From assembly GCA_001051155.2 (NCBI GenBank), contig JYIP02000007.1, positions 1,676,342 through 1,740,341 on the forward strand: a stretch of DNA of 64,000 nucleotides. Direction: 5' to 3'. The position numbers and the translations under genes are program-made. The first letter of the stretch is position 1. Each line of letters opens with the position of its first letter. The stretch comes from Chrysoporthe austroafricana. Its lineage: Eukaryota; Ascomycota; Sordariomycetes; Diaporthales; Cryphonectriaceae. The notes under the pieces were generated by a model. The model made no database searches. It was given only the letters and a program-made list of their open reading frames with translations, and was not told where the DNA came from. This document shows positions 1 through 12,849 of the stretch, one piece after another.

Positions 1-3000
1 GTTTTTAAGTAAATAGCAATCTTAATATAGCATTTGCAAGAATATTCGATTTTCCCAATATATAATATGCTTTTAAATCGAATTAGCTTAAATATTCCGA
101 AATAAGAATTAGCCATATATTTGCTTTAATCTTATTTACTATATTTATAAATAATGAATAAATAATGCTAATTATTGCTATATAATTAATAAAGATATAA
201 ACTAGCTTAGTTCGGTTTAATTTTATTATTATCCGTAATTTTCGTATTAGCTATACCAAATAAGCTATTTCTAGCTTTATAAGCTAGTATTTTTATTCTG
301 CTTTATTAATTATTTTGCTTAAATAAAAGATTAATTATATAGCTATATTTGCTATTAGCGATATTCCGTTTTATATATAATCGTTTACTAATTAGAAAAT
401 AATACTTGAAAACCTTATTTCTTTAGATATATCCAGTTAAATAAAAAAAGGTTTATTTAGGATATAATGAAATAAAGCATTTTTAGCTTCCAAAGCTATT
501 TTGAAATCGTAAAAATTATTAATTTCGTTTAATATTAAATCGAAAATGGCTTGCATAATATAATTTCGCTATCTTATACTTAAAAATAAATAATTCGATT
601 AGCAAGTTTCGTTTAGTATTTTAATTTTCTTTTTCTAAAATGGATTAACTTTATAATTATATTTAGGAATTAAATAATATAAGTATCCTGTAAATTCAAT
701 AAGCCTTTTCAATTACTAGAATATTTTAAGGAATTCCAGATTGCGAATAGCTTGTATCCGGTATTCCGTATTGGAAATTCCGAATCCGTTTACTTTAAAT
801 CTTAAAATCTGGACTGAAAAATATCCAAGAAATAATTTGAGTTTAGCTAATAAAATATTTTTGCATAAAAATAGCAAGAAAATAATTTATAAATATTGCA
901 AATAATCTTATTCTGTAATTGAATAGATAATAATATTATTTATAAAAGCGGAAGCAAATTTGTAATATAATTATAAGAATTAATTTATAAAACGTTAAAT
1001 ATAAGATAATAAATTTCGAAATCCTATAAATAAAATTTTTATTCTTTTTTAATTATAATAATTAATAACGATAAATCGGTTTTTATAATTTGGATATATT
1101 AGGAATTAATAGAAAAATTGCTATATATTTATTATTATAATATATATTTTTCTTCTTAGCTATTTGATAATTTCTTGCTATAATAATAAGAAATAAATAT
1201 CGGAAATTAAAATTTTATTTAAAGCGCGTAAATCAATTACTATATATTTTTTCTTCTAGCTATTTATATTTTTCCAAATTATAAAAATTAATAAACCGAA
1301 TAGCATTGCATTTATAATTTATTTAGCTTGACTTTATTAATATAATTTATTTAAAATTTCGTTAATTACTTTTTAATTTTCTTTACTTAAATAATATAGC
1401 TTTTATCTTACTTTCTAATTCTGCTATTTTTCGACTAGATCGACTTTTATTTATTAGTCGATTAGTATATTAATAGGATTTATATCTTTAAAAATTCTAA
1501 TATATATTTATATTAATTCTATAACTTTATAGAGAAATTCCGGTAAATGCTTGCAAATATATATACCGAAATCAATTTCTGATTCCTTAATAGCTTTATT
1601 TTTTCGAATCCCCAATTTATTATTATCCTTGAAATAATCTCTTATTTCGGGAATCTTTATATCCGGGAATCGGTATTCTTCTAGCTATTTTCCAATAATT
1701 TCTGCAATTTATTGGAAAATATGCTTAATAAATAATAATTAATCTGAATTCAGCTTTCCTAAAAGCTATAACCCGTTTTTAATTCGTTAAAAGAAATATT
1801 ATCGCGCAATATAATAATAATTATTGTAATTCGCTAGCAGAATTATATAATCTGTTTGGAATAATTCGATTATTTTTAGAAATTAATTTTTCTGGATTTT
1901 CAAAAAAGTTATTATTTAATTCGTTATTAGGACTTCCTTAATCTAATAGCCTATTAAGCAATTTATTTACTCTTTCTATTTCAGCTTGAATAGAAAAGTT
2001 ATATTTTTAAAATTTGCTTAATATTAATAAAAATTAGCTTATAAGATTTAAATAGCATTATTATAATAATTGCAGCTTTTGCTTGCCAGGATTATATTAG
2101 TATTCGGGCAAATATTTCCATTTTTGCTATAGTATTATTAAAATAATTAAATTGTATAAATAATTCTGAATTTAGAATATCTAGTTTATAAGGAATATTA
2201 TATTTCTATTTTAGCAAAATCCTTATTTTTAATCGATTTAATATTTAAGCTTTTATTCGAATATAAAATATAATTGAATAGCTATATTTATTGCTTTAGA
2301 AATACAAGTCGAATTCAGCTTAGCCTTTTGCTAGCAATTAGCTTATGCTTTTAAGCTTAGTTTTTATATTCCAGTTTATTTTCGCTTTAAAAAACTATAT
2401 TAGCAATTCTTTAGCAATAGCATAACGACTAGCGCTTATATCGATATAAATCTTTATATCCGGCTTATTCGAATATATTCTGGCTACGGCTTTTACGTAT
2501 ATATAGCTGCTGCTTTAATAAAGCTTAACTGTAAATATAGGAATATTATATTCCAAGATTTCTCCTTTTTATATATCGATTTTAAGAAAATTCTATAGCT
2601 AACTGGATAGTTATATAAGGTATTTGATATAGAATATACTTTCGTTTACCGATAATTTTGCTTTTTCGGCTTGAAAAATCCAAATATTATTCTCGATTAT
2701 TACGTTTTCTTTATTAGCTTATTCTTCTAATTCGTTTTCTTACCTCTATAAGTTTTTGCTATTTTCGATCTCTTTATCGTATTTATTGCTATTCGCTATA
2801 AATAAATCGTTATTTATAGGAAAATAGCCTTTTCGAACCAGCTCGTTCTCTTTATCTGGATTATATTGCAATTTTCTATTATCGATATTGAAATTTGCTA
2901 AAATTAATTGGACAAAATATCTTTTAGTATCTTTTCGTACGAATTAATAATAAAAGCGCAATTAGAAATTTCAGTTTTTTGAAATTGAATTTCTGCTATT

Positions 3001-5439
3001 ATTTATAGTATTAATTAATATCTTCTTAGCTATATCCGAAATATTTTATTATTTGGCTATCTGTTTCCGTAATTAGTTCCGAATATTTATTAGCTTTCGC
3101 TATTATTCTAATAAAAGCTTTCTGAATTCGTATTCCGAAATATATCCAGTACTTTTAAATGAATTTAGCTAATTAAATATTTTTATTAAGCGAAATAAAT
3201 ATTCAAATCTTTAAAGCTTAAATTTTCCAAAATGTTCTGAAAATATATTAGCTAGGAAATAAATATTGATATTGAAAAAATTAATAGCCAATTGCGTAAT
3301 TTTCCGTACCGGTTATACGGGTTTACGAAATAATTTTATTACGCAATTTGATTCGAAAATATGCTATATTTCTTATTTCGTTTTAAGATATTTTTCGAAA
3401 TCTTTTGCATTTTCATTTTAATTAAATTTATCGAAATATCTAATTATTAATTCTTTATTAATCCGATCCCAGATATTTCTAGTTAAATATAAATTTAAAT
3501 ATTCGGCTAGTTTAATAAATCGATAGATATAATAAGTAAATTCCAGAATATTGCAATTATTTTATACGTTTTTCTTGGAATATTATTAAGCATTTAGCAA
3601 ATTCTTTGCAATTTTCTATAATATAGAAAAATCTCTTCTTAATTACTTCTTTTATTAATTCTAATTATATTTATGCAAAATAAAATTTTTATATTTTTGA
3701 GAAAATAATATAAAATAGAATTAAATATATATTATTCTAGCTAAACAAGCGAATAAATAAAAATTAAAATATTTAGCGCATTTTGCATTTCTAGCTATAT
3801 ATATTTCATACCGGTCTATAAAGGCTTGAAAGTTTTTCCAAATAGTAATTTTGCTATCTGTAATAAATACGACTATTAAATTAGCATAATCGTTTTAATT
3901 CTTATAAAATCGGAATTGCCTTATAATTATATCCTTAAATTCCTTATTAATGCTAACGGGCAATGCTATAAATTCAAATAAATTAAATTAATAAGCTCGG
4001 GAATTTTTAAATTGCTTATAGCTAAATAATAAGTTTCGAGAATTATTGCTTTTACTATTGCTAGAATCCAATAAATCCGGTAATTTATCTAATGTACTAA
4101 TTAGTTCTTTTTGGAAATTAAGATTAATTTTAATATCCGATTCGAAACCCGAAAATAATTTTTAATCTAATTAATTTCTTGCTTTTAATATAAATATTTG
4201 CCGGATATATTCCTTAATATCAGGAAATACTAGTCTAGTAAAGCGATATCCGTTATTAACGTAATATTTCGCAGCTGAAATGGGAAAAAGTTCTTTAATA
4301 AATTCCGATTAAAATGCTTATATATTGAAAGCTTATTGCAATCGGAATATTTTCTTAAACCTAATGCGTATTGCCCTTTCCGAAATAAAGCTATTTTAGT
4401 AAATTGCTTTCATTTCGGGTTATTACAGAAATTAATCCAATAAGCTAATAATTAAGAAAGAAAGAATCGGGTATTTCTGAAAGATAATAATAAGACTATC
4501 CGATTTTCTCTTATTTAATCTTTTTTCCTTATAGTTTTTTTTCCCGAAAAGCTATAAATAATCCAATAAATCCGATTAAAATATTAGCATATTTTCTGCT
4601 ATAAAGTTTATAAGATTAGCCGGAATAGCTATAATAGAATTTTATCTAAAAGCATTCCGATTCTAAGCTTTTATTAGAAAGAAAAAAGTATGCTTATTTC
4701 TTAGAATTTATTATTTTCTTTTATCTTTATTTATTCTTCTTACTATAACTGAAAAATTCCCGGATTTATTAATAAATCTAGGATTTGAGTTTTCGGTTAA
4801 ATATCGTAATAAATAAATATATTTAATTCCGCTATTAATATTAGTATATTCAAGCATATAATATTTTCAATTTTCGATAAACTATTGCTAAGCCAATTTT
4901 TCTAATAAATTTTCCGGGTTATTAGATCGAAAAATATCTTTGCTTTTATTCATTTCTATAAGCATTTATTATTATTCTTTTTCCATTATCGTTTCGGCAA
5001 GCTATTAAAGTTTGCAATATTTGGAAAAATCTTCTCAGAATATATTATTCTCTCTTATTTACTAGGATAAATTCTTATCGAAATTCGACTTTCTTCTTTC
5101 TTAAATCTAGTACTTAAGCAATAAAGGCTATTCTTGCTTAATTACTTATGCTTTTACTTTTTGCAAAAATGCATTAGCTTCCTTAGGGTTCTGCTTCGCT
5201 TTTTCGTATCGATCGGCTAAAAGTTTCTAATTAACAAAAACGCATACAATTTCGAGAAAGATTTTGATATCCGATATAACTTAATCCTTCCTCTCAGAAT
5301 TGTTCAAAGCTTATATAAACTTATATATTTGGGCAAGATACTTGATTTCGATATAATCGATAAGCCGTAATAGTAAAATGTTATTACCGGTAATTGCTAT
5401 AATAAATTGGCAATAAATTGTTAATAAATAATTGTAATA

Positions 5440-5594
5440 TCTCTTATAAGAGCATTACTTTTACAGAAGCCGATATCTTATAGGACCGATATTCTTATAA
5501 AAGCCGATACTTTACAGAGCCAATATTTCTATAGAAGCCGTTATCCTATAAGATTAATATTCCTATAAGAGTTATTGCTTTATAGAGCCAATAA
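5440..5594 (-). repeat. Imperfect tandem array in the leader of family A copy A'
   Basis: Short units of about 17-19 bp built around CTTATAAG or CTATAGA followed by GCCGATATC-like spacers repeat about eight times just inside the 5' LTR. The same array is present at 37853-38006 in the other copy, so it belongs to the element rather than to local slippage. Confidence 0.6.
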
Positions 5595-5640
5595 TCGAAA
5601 CCCGATTATATAGTAAAAGCGTACAAAGTATAGCTACTAA

Positions 5641-5848
5641 TTGATAATAAATATACTAAAATATATTATAAAATATAGTTTTCCCAAAAAAGTAAACTAT
5701 ACTAAAGCCTATCAGGGCATTATATAAGCTCTTTAGTAAGAATATAGCATTTACTTAGTAAATTCATTGCGTATTTATCAGGGGATTTATTATAGATTTA
5801 CCAGGCAAATCTATTACGAATTCACTTCGTTTATAGGTTTTGCTATTA
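5641..5848 (-). repeat. 5' LTR of family A copy A'
   Basis: About 208 bp, aligned with the 209-bp LTRs at 37594-37802 and 48043-48251. The ends are degenerate forms of the TTGATAG...CTATCAA inverted termini of the family. The element lies to the left, so this is its 5' LTR. Confidence 0.8.
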
Positions 5849-6245
5849 CTTGTCGTATAGCCTTGCGATAAGCTTATGCGCAGCCGCGATAACAATTAGC
5901 AATAAAAAAAACTTAATCGATAAAAGCTTTCCAAAACGAATAGCAGCAATATTATTATAGGCTTTAATCGAAAAGCTATAAAGGAATAAATAGCTAAATA
6001 CCCCGTCCTTTGCTATAGCAAAGCGCTATAGATATCGCGATAATTTAAGAACGTTAGCTTTTAATCGTAAATAGCATTTTATATTATATTATACCTAATT
6101 CGTTTCCTTGAAATATTGATAGCAATAGAAAAGGATAGCAATAGTTAATATAGAAAGAAGATAGCAATAATTAGTACAGAAGCGTTTTGGTATTTTGGTA
6201 TTTTGGTATAGAAATCGAATTTCAGAAAGTCTATAGCGAATTCCC
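5849..6245. other. A+T-rich transition zone between copy A' and gene island 1
   Basis: No gene is visible. The stretch contains repeated GATAGCAATA-like words around 6115-6175 and a perfect three-unit TTTTGGTA array. Base composition becomes ordinary at about 6245. Confidence 0.5.
6185..6208. repeat. (TTTTGGTA)x3 microsatellite
   Basis: Three perfect 8-bp units, immediately before the base composition changes to that of gene island 1. Confidence 0.9.
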
Positions 6246-6401
6246 AAGGAGAGATTCCCTGGACTCCTCCCCAAAACCCTTAGACCCCCGCAAGACCCTA
6301 ACCCTTCCTCGGAACGAATAGTCCGGACTAACTATCAAATGGGTATATGCCAAGCCTGGTCCGTATACGGATTTCAGGACCCCTTAGAGAGAATTCAATT
6401 A

Positions 6402-6461
6402 AGCAAAGCTTCGCTTGCTCGCTTAGTAATCAACTAAGCTCACTATAGGCGAAGCTTTGCT
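6402..6461. repeat. 60-bp nested hairpin
   Basis: A perfect 13-bp inverted repeat (AGCAAAGCTTCGC at 6402-6414, its complement at 6449-6461) encloses a second perfect 7-bp inverted repeat (GCTTAGT at 6421-6427, ACTAAGC at 6433-6439) with a 5-base loop. It could be a miniature transposon remnant or a structured element. It lies about 650 bp upstream of the hydrolase gene. Confidence 0.8.
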
Positions 6462-6556
6462 GATTATTTCTTCCAGAATCCGATCTATTGTCGTTGGCTT
6501 ACGCCGCCATTCTGTTCAGCCATTGCCTTGCGTGGATTTCTCTTCCACAACGGTAT

Positions 6557-6715
6557 TCATGGCACAGCGTTGATGACAACTTCCTCTTTTTGAGTATATT
6601 TCTCATAGTCGGCCTGGAAGAGGTGCATCAGCAACCCCCGCTCGTCCAGTAGAGGAGGGATGTATCCAAGCATTACGAATGTAGCGATTTCACCGGTGCA
6701 GGGATGAGAACCCAT
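6557..6715 (-). pseudogene. Possible C-terminal fragment of an isoprenylcysteine methyltransferase-like protein
   Basis: The minus strand encodes about 50 residues ending at a TGA at 6557-6559. They include the segments LLDERGLLMHLF and ADYEKYTQ followed by a hydrophobic VINAVP end. The spacing of an acidic-Arg pair, a Leu-rich helix, a D/E-Y-x-x-Y pair and a terminal I-x-x-x-P resembles the C-terminal end of ICMT-family membrane methyltransferases, where E-E-x-x-L...F...Y-x-x-Y...IPG is common. Upstream sequence in the same frame does not look like the rest of such a protein, so if the match is real it is a remnant. The assignment rests on pattern memory only and is weak. Confidence 0.25.
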
Positions 6716-7116
6716 GTCTCGCCTGTTGTCGCTTAATTGAGGTCTATTGGTATGGATTTCTAGGGCCCGCGTGTGGGCCCGCGTTCCCGCGTGTGGGTTA
6801 GACCCGCCAAGCCGCGGAGCCGATCGCAGGCGATTTCTGCCAGGAACGGCCATCAAGTTACAAGGATTGATTAGCTGAGTCTACGTGGCGGCGGATTACT
6901 ACCTGGTTTTCCCAATGTTGTGGCACGCTTAAAGTAGGCCGTTCCTGCTGCGCGTGCCTCAGCGGGCGCAGCCTGGGTCCCGTGGAAGTTATCAACGTCA
7001 AGGGTCATCGATGGTGCGATAAATACACACGCATCCGAACAATTTCTGGTACATGTCTTGCCGCAAGCAAGCTACCACCTCATCTTTGCCCCGAGACGCC
7101 TGTACCCCTCGTCATG

Positions 7117-8316
7117 ATGAATACCTCTATCCTAATTCCTCTAGCAGTCCTTTTCAGCCAGTTCTCCCCCGCCACCTCGGCGGCAGTGACGAACTTTACC
7201 ACCACTGGCTTTTCCAATGGCACCATCGGTACATCCACTGGCGGCGGCTCAGTCTGCATCTCTGGCGACATCACCGTGTCTGTCAATGTGACCGGGACCA
7301 AAATCCTCTACACGGCGCCTCAAGATCAGATGGCCGTAACGGAGTCATTCGTCGAGATGGATCAGGTTGACTCGACATTCGCGAATGACACAGACGGTGG
7401 GCCTAGTGTCATCTCTGGCGACTACAGCATCTTCTCGAAGCTATGCCTGCCTAAGGATCTCGAAAATGCGACCCAGGTGAAGACGGTGCAGCTGCTGACA
7501 CATGGTGCAACTCTTGACCACACCTACTGGGACATTGCACCAGGCTATAGTTATGTGGACGTCGCTTCGGCAGCGGGTTACGCGACGCTCTCTTACGACC
7601 AGTTAGGCGTGGGATACTCTGACCACCCGGACCCCATTCAAATCGTGCAGGCAACCTCTCAGGTGGCCGTCACGCATGCGCTGGTTGGACTGCTCCGTGA
7701 CGGAAAGTTGGGTGGGTTCGATTTTGACAAGGTCGTTGGCGTTGGGCACAGCGCAGGAACCACGTTGTCCCAGGCCATCACTACGGAGTATCCGGATGAC
7801 TTTGACGCCGTGATTCTGTCCGGCACCAGCACCAGCGCGGCCTCGGTCGCTCTAACTGTCGCGGCATTCAACTTCATTAACGCAAATACAGATCCGGCGC
7901 CCAAGCTGAAGAACTTGCCCACTGGCTTCCTGACGCAGCAGACGGCAGTCGGCATACAGTTTGCGTTCTACCGGTACCCAAATTTTGACGAGAACGCCTT
8001 TCGGCAACAGGTCGCAAACAAGCAGACGAATACGCTGGGTGTCCTGCTCACGCTGGGCGGTATCATCGCACCGTCGACGAGTTTTACTGGACCAGTCGAC
8101 GTCGTCAATGGACAGAATGATCTTGTCTTTTGTGGCGGCGATTGCCTTTATCCTACAGATCAGAATCAGGCTGTTTTGGAGACTTTCTACCCGGCGGCGT
8201 CGAATGGAAGTCAGACATATACTGCGGCTGGGTCAGGACATGCTATCGCGGCCCACAAGAGTGGGCCGGATAGCTTCGACCAGATGATCAAGTTCTTGCA
8301 AGCAAACGGTCTTTAA
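7117..8316 (+). CDS. Secreted alpha/beta hydrolase
   Basis: A single uninterrupted frame of 399 residues. I chose the ATG at 7117 (another is at 7114) because it starts a clear signal peptide, MNTSILIPLAVLFSQF ending near Ala22; the frame is open further upstream to 6982, but that extension is polar and would bury the signal. The mature protein has an oxyanion-type THGATLDHTYWD segment, the nucleophile elbow GHSAG with Ser212, a candidate acid Asp335 in NGQND and a candidate His375 in GSGHA, the classical order of an alpha/beta-hydrolase triad. Several N-x-S/T sites and cysteines late in the protein fit an extracellular enzyme. The substrate cannot be told; esterase or lactonase-like activity is plausible. 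It lies alone at the left of island 1, about 2.6 kb from the MFS gene. Confidence 0.85.
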   Translation: MNTSILIPLAVLFSQFSPATSAAVTNFTTTGFSNGTIGTSTGGGSVCISGDITVSVNVTGTKILYTAPQDQMAVTESFVEMDQVDSTFANDTDGGPSVISGDYSIFSKLCLPKDLENATQVKTVQLLTHGATLDHTYWDIAPGYSYVDVASAAGYATLSYDQLGVGYSDHPDPIQIVQATSQVAVTHALVGLLRDGKLGGFDFDKVVGVGHSAGTTLSQAITTEYPDDFDAVILSGTSTSAASVALTVAAFNFINANTDPAPKLKNLPTGFLTQQTAVGIQFAFYRYPNFDENAFRQQVANKQTNTLGVLLTLGGIIAPSTSFTGPVDVVNGQNDLVFCGGDCLYPTDQNQAVLETFYPAASNGSQTYTAAGSGHAIAAHKSGPDSFDQMIKFLQANGL

Positions 8317-10963
8317 CTGTATTGACAGGTTTAATCACCAAATTCTAGGTATGGAAAGTTCGGTCATAATCAGGTAGTCAGCATTAATCTCCGTTTTCAC
8401 CCCAGTGATCCAACCCTCTGTAAAAGTGAAAGCCCGCGCAAGGTGAGATTTGGTAGTCTTCGGTGACCTTCTTGCCCTGACATCAAAACGTAGCGTTCCT
8501 CCCATGTCTGGCCTCAGTACTTGCGTATGATAGTAGCGTAAGCCAGTCGAACTCTCCGTATCAACGGCAACATTAGCTAGATACTTGCCCAAGAAAATCC
8601 TATACTTCTTACACCTTTAGCTGTTATTGTGGTGGGCAGTGCAGGGTACTAGCACCAGGGGATGCACCCTCCCCCCCCCCGAATCTTGAACCTATAAGTA
8701 GACGGACCTTTAGCTTTGGCCCTCCCACGTACGAGAGAGGCAATTAACATATCGCGTTCTTTTCTATTTCGTCGATAGCTCCGCCAGCCAGTCCGACCTG
8801 TGCTCTATCTCGACGACAGCTCCAGCGGCACCTTTCTTCAGATCTATACTTTTATTTCTCTCCCCCTTCTAGACCACGTCTGACCAGGCCGTAGGCATTA
8901 TTTTTTTGGCTAGGTCTGGCTTATTCGTCTGTCTGGACGCACGCTTAGGTTGTTCGGGCCTATTGCCCCGGATCTGGTGGTTGGCATGAGGTGCTGACAC
9001 TACGTCTGGCTCACTGTGTTCACTTTGTAATCGGAATAATACTAATATGAACTTTCCTACCGGTGACCGACTGCTTCTTTTTAGTCCATTTGCTGCCATG
9101 GGTATGATTATGTTCCGTAGTACGATTGGGCGCAGGCCCACATGCGTTTCTCCATTGTCAAGCAGACAGCTTCAAGACAGAGCTCGCAGTTATCAAGATG
9201 ACCGGCGTTCCTGACCAAGGACAAAAAACATGGCAGCCCAAAGAGGAGTAAATTTCGAAAACGAGATCACGGAAGAAGCGCATTACTAGAGAACGACTGC
9301 AGACCATTATGGGGTCTCCGCTATACATCAACCTTGTCGACCTCTTCGCTTTTTTACACCGGCCGCGATGATTGCTACGGCTTGAACAATAATCTTCTTT
9401 TATCTTCAAATGCGAGGTATTTACGTTCTAATGCGCATGTCGCGATGTTTGGTAAGGGGCGTTGCTTATTAGGTACATGCCACATATGCAAGTCATGGTA
9501 TTTGTCTTCCCATATAACTAATGCAGTGGCACACATCTCTACGGACACGCCACTTTCGCCATGTCTTCGTACTTACCTAGGTATCTTTTCCAAAGCTCTT
9601 TTGTGCCCTTCACGTTTCTGATAATGTATCTTTGACCTGTTTCGCCGCCTCAATCGCTATGATATGTCCTCAGGCTTGAGATCTGGAGGGCTGAGGTTTT
9701 CAGTCCAATTTGCGGGCTTTCGTGAGCCTCGTCAAAGCTCTTAAGACTGAATGGGCGTACTCTAAGCATGTCGGAACTTTTAGTCTGCCATTTCCCCTCT
9801 TCCTCCGCTTAGCTCTTGTCACGAAATATATAGTCAATAGCTATATGCATACTAATTCACGTATGTCGATCTCTTTATGCGATCTGCTATTAATAGAAAA
9901 AAACAAAGAGAACTCTCACTGCTTACTATAATAAATCTGGTTCTCTCTTGCCTTTATCATTCTGTTAAAGCGAGAGATTTGTAGAGTGACAGAAGAAATT
10001 ATTATACCAAAACTTACCTAACCCAGGTAGAACCTTTTCTACATAGCCCTACTCAGGTAGACTGGTAGGCCCGGGCTTCATTTCGCCTCAAAGATATTGC
10101 TACATGTAGACTCGAACACACATACAATAGTAGATTTTGTTACTCACTCTGATCTACGGACTCAAGTAGGAAGTAAATCTCCACATTTCAAGGCTGGAGA
10201 GTCCAGAGTCGATCGCAATTGCAAGAAAAGTTTTTATTATCCCCCACATGTTCGGTTGCGGACCATAGGTACAAGTAGCTGCCTACAAAGATATCGATTG
10301 GTCTTTTGAAAAAAGGCACCTTGATCAACGCAGTCACGAGGACTATCACAAGCTTTCCGTAGTCAGCATAGTCAGTAACATGCTTCGCGAGACTTTCGAA
10401 TATTTGTGATAAATACAGGTGTGTCCTCATTCTCTTCTGGCAGTCGGCTAACGGACATATCATACATCGACCGCAGTGGGACGCTCTGCCTATTCAATAT
10501 AGATACAAGCTATTGAAATCTCGTGTGTTAGCCCTTTGTGACGAATCAGAAAGGCAATCTGGATCTGGTGCTTGAACAGAATGCAAAAGCTGCATGTCTA
10601 TTAAATTAACCCCGAGCGCTGGCAAGCCCAAACAGAGTGGGCTCAATATGTTCGAGTCGGGACCAAGAAGCTCCATCGCCTGTTGGGAAGGCTCACAGGA
10701 CTCTTTAAGCCGTGGATGTGCTATTGTTGAGACTTGTACCATCATTATCGTGCCCCTACGGGACTACATGGCCAGGCCGGTCGTGCCTGAAGACTCTACA
10801 TAAGTTGAAGCCTGAAGAAAGGCGGTATGGTCGATATCAGGAGGGTCCAATGTGGCTATAGGTCGAGGGTGATAAGTATTCTTTTGTGTTCCGAGCGGAA
10901 GCATAAAGTCAAGATTTTCATTCTATCATGTATTTGCAATGAAGGAAGTCCGTTGTATTATTA
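8317..10963. other. Long intergenic region of ordinary composition, no supported gene
   Basis: About 2.6 kb without a convincing gene. On the minus strand at 8335-8592 there is an open frame of about 85 codons ending 19 bp from the hydrolase stop. It looks mildly coding but has no ATG at its start and no motif I know; it might be a terminal exon. A poly-C run lies at about 8670-8680. Short direct repeats of CAGGTAGA occur near 10023-10060. Nothing else stands out. Confidence 0.4.
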
Positions 10964-12849
10964 TTACATGTCAGCTTTCACTTTTGGCTGTAATGAAACC
11001 AAAAGCAACGCAGCCAAGGCTGCCCCACCTGCTGGAATAAGCTTCAACATTTTAGCAAAGGCAAAGTATAACATCAAATCCGGTCAGAAGCACTCACAAA
11101 GGTTCGGCTCAACGCAGAATTATAGGCTTCCACTAGAAGGACTATCTGATCGGGCGAGACTGCTTTCCGAGCATGTGCGGCACCAGCCTCAATGATTTGT
11201 TGAACTTCGTCGGAAGTGAAGGAAAAGTTTTGCAAATTCCTTATCAACTGGGATTGGAAGACTTGTTGCCCAACGGCGAGAAAGACGGCAGAGCTTGTTA
11301 TCTGCACAAATGTCAAGGTTGTTGATCCGATTGGCACCTCTGCCTGCGGTAAAACCGCTTGTACTATGAGCTGTGGCTTTTTGCTTATTAGCCCTACTCT
11401 GTTCATTTCCGTCAACATCTATCGCACTCACCATATTGACTAGAGTCGAGAAGCCTACACCGCAGAGTATCTGATATCCGATCCAGTGCGCGCTGCTCAC
11501 GGCAGGATAAAGAGTTGTCAAAAGGCCAGAGCCTACAGACAATGACCCCAACCCGAACAGGAGAAAATGATTTGCATGCCCAATCTTCATGACAAGGCCG
11601 CCAACCACCAACGAGGTCACCACATCCGAGATGACGGTCGGCAAGTAGTAAACTCCACTTCGAGCTGGTTTGACTCCCAGCACAACCTGAAACCAGATCG
11701 GTAGAAAATACACAATGTTCTGGAATGGACCGTTACCAACCAGCGCTACCAAGCACATGATCAGGACAGTACGGTTCTTCAGGATTGCCACCGGAATGAG
11801 AGCCTGACCCTGTCGTCTGCTTTGCCATGCCATGAACGCCAGGAGGATTAGGGGAGAGACAGCCAGAGGAACAATGGTCTTGGATGAACCCCAAGGGTAC
11901 GTGACTCCACCGAGATTCAATGGGATCAGGAATGCCACTGCAGCCCCGCTGAAGAGCAACAAGCCTACGAAGTCCAACTGCATCAATCGGCCAAGGACAG
12001 CCGGGTGAGTGTTCATAGACTTCTGCTTCCGGAGGGTGGCGGAAATGAGAAGGGCTCCAACACCTCCAATCGGCAGATTGATGTAGAAGCACCATCTCCA
12101 GGTCACATTTTCAGTAAAAGCGCCCCCAATGATAGGACCTAAAATACTGGCCACCCCAAAGGCAGAGGTCAGAATGGCCATGAATATTGGCCGAATTTCG
12201 AGAGGCACTGTTGAAGCAAGAATAACCAGACTGCCGGCGAAGAGGCCGGAGGCGCCAATGCCAGCAATGGCCCTGCCAACAATGAGAGAGGTCGATGATG
12301 ACGCTAGTGCACAGAGAAGACTTCCCAACTCAAAAATGCCTATGTAGCATAGGTAGACGACATTCTGGGGCCAGAGTGTGAGGACTTTCCCAGCCAGTGG
12401 TTGAGTCGCGCATCTATATAGCATTAGAGGAAAGAAAATTGAAAACATCAACAATTGGATAGTATCAGCGGCTCACAAGGAAATGAAAAAGGCACTGCCG
12501 TACCAGCCGACATCTTGGAGTGAATTGAATTCGCTTGTGATCACCGGAACTGCAGTTGCAAGTACTGTGAAGTCCTGTCCATTGGTATTGAGCATAGAGA
12601 GATCATTTTCCTTATATGAGAATTTGGGGGATGACTGACGAGGCCAACGAGCATCACGCAGAGGGCGAGCCCGGCAAAAAGTCGCCCAAGCTGAGGGCCC
12701 CTCACGGGAGCGGTATGGACGGTAGATAGAGCATCAGCGCCGCAATCTATGGAGAGTCTCTCCGTAGGAGGCGGCTCAATGTTGACAACGTGCACAATCT
12801 CAGAAGGTTCCTGTGACGCGAGTTTGGGTGCTGGCTCGGCTGCTTCCAT
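10964..12849 (-). CDS. MFS drug:H+ antiporter, 14-helix (DHA2/TOXA-like) efflux pump
   Basis: Five exons: 12849-12640, 12574-12477, 12413-11432, 11370-11098 and 11041-10964, giving 546 residues; the introns are 56-65 bp with GT..AG ends. All junctions keep phase and restore family sequence, for example [10 protein letters not shown] at the end of exon 2 and [11 protein letters not shown] in exon 4. The N-terminus (about 50 residues) is polar and cytosolic. The [11 protein letters not shown] segment near residues 149-159 and the antiporter motif C region with GPIIGG near 195-200 identify a proton-driven exporter of the DHA2 type, the family of many self-resistance pumps in fungal secondary-metabolite clusters. 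It should sit in the plasma membrane or vesicles. The last exon encodes the final membrane helix and a short tail. No truncation or RIP-type stop is seen. The transported compound is unknown. Confidence 0.9.

Larger units (their letters stand above)
1..5848 (-). mobile_element. Family A LTR retrotransposon, truncated by window edge (copy A')
   Basis: This stretch is the reverse complement of the left half of the complete family A element at 37594-48251. It is colinear over its whole length: the window start corresponds to about 43443 there, so the two copies differ by only a few bases in length. It holds the 5' LTR (5641-5848), the leader with its repeat array, the gag-like first gene and pol as far as the RNase H region. 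All frames are broken by RIP-type stops, so no protein can be made. The integrase, the chromodomain and the extra third gene lie beyond the window edge, if present. Orientation follows from the LTR being at the right end and from the match to the plus-strand copy. Confidence 0.85.

Noticed and set aside
8335..8592. A separate gene of about 85 codons on the minus strand beside the hydrolase.
   Set aside because: It has no ATG at its start, no recognisable motif and no clear upstream exon. It is mentioned only in the intergenic entry.
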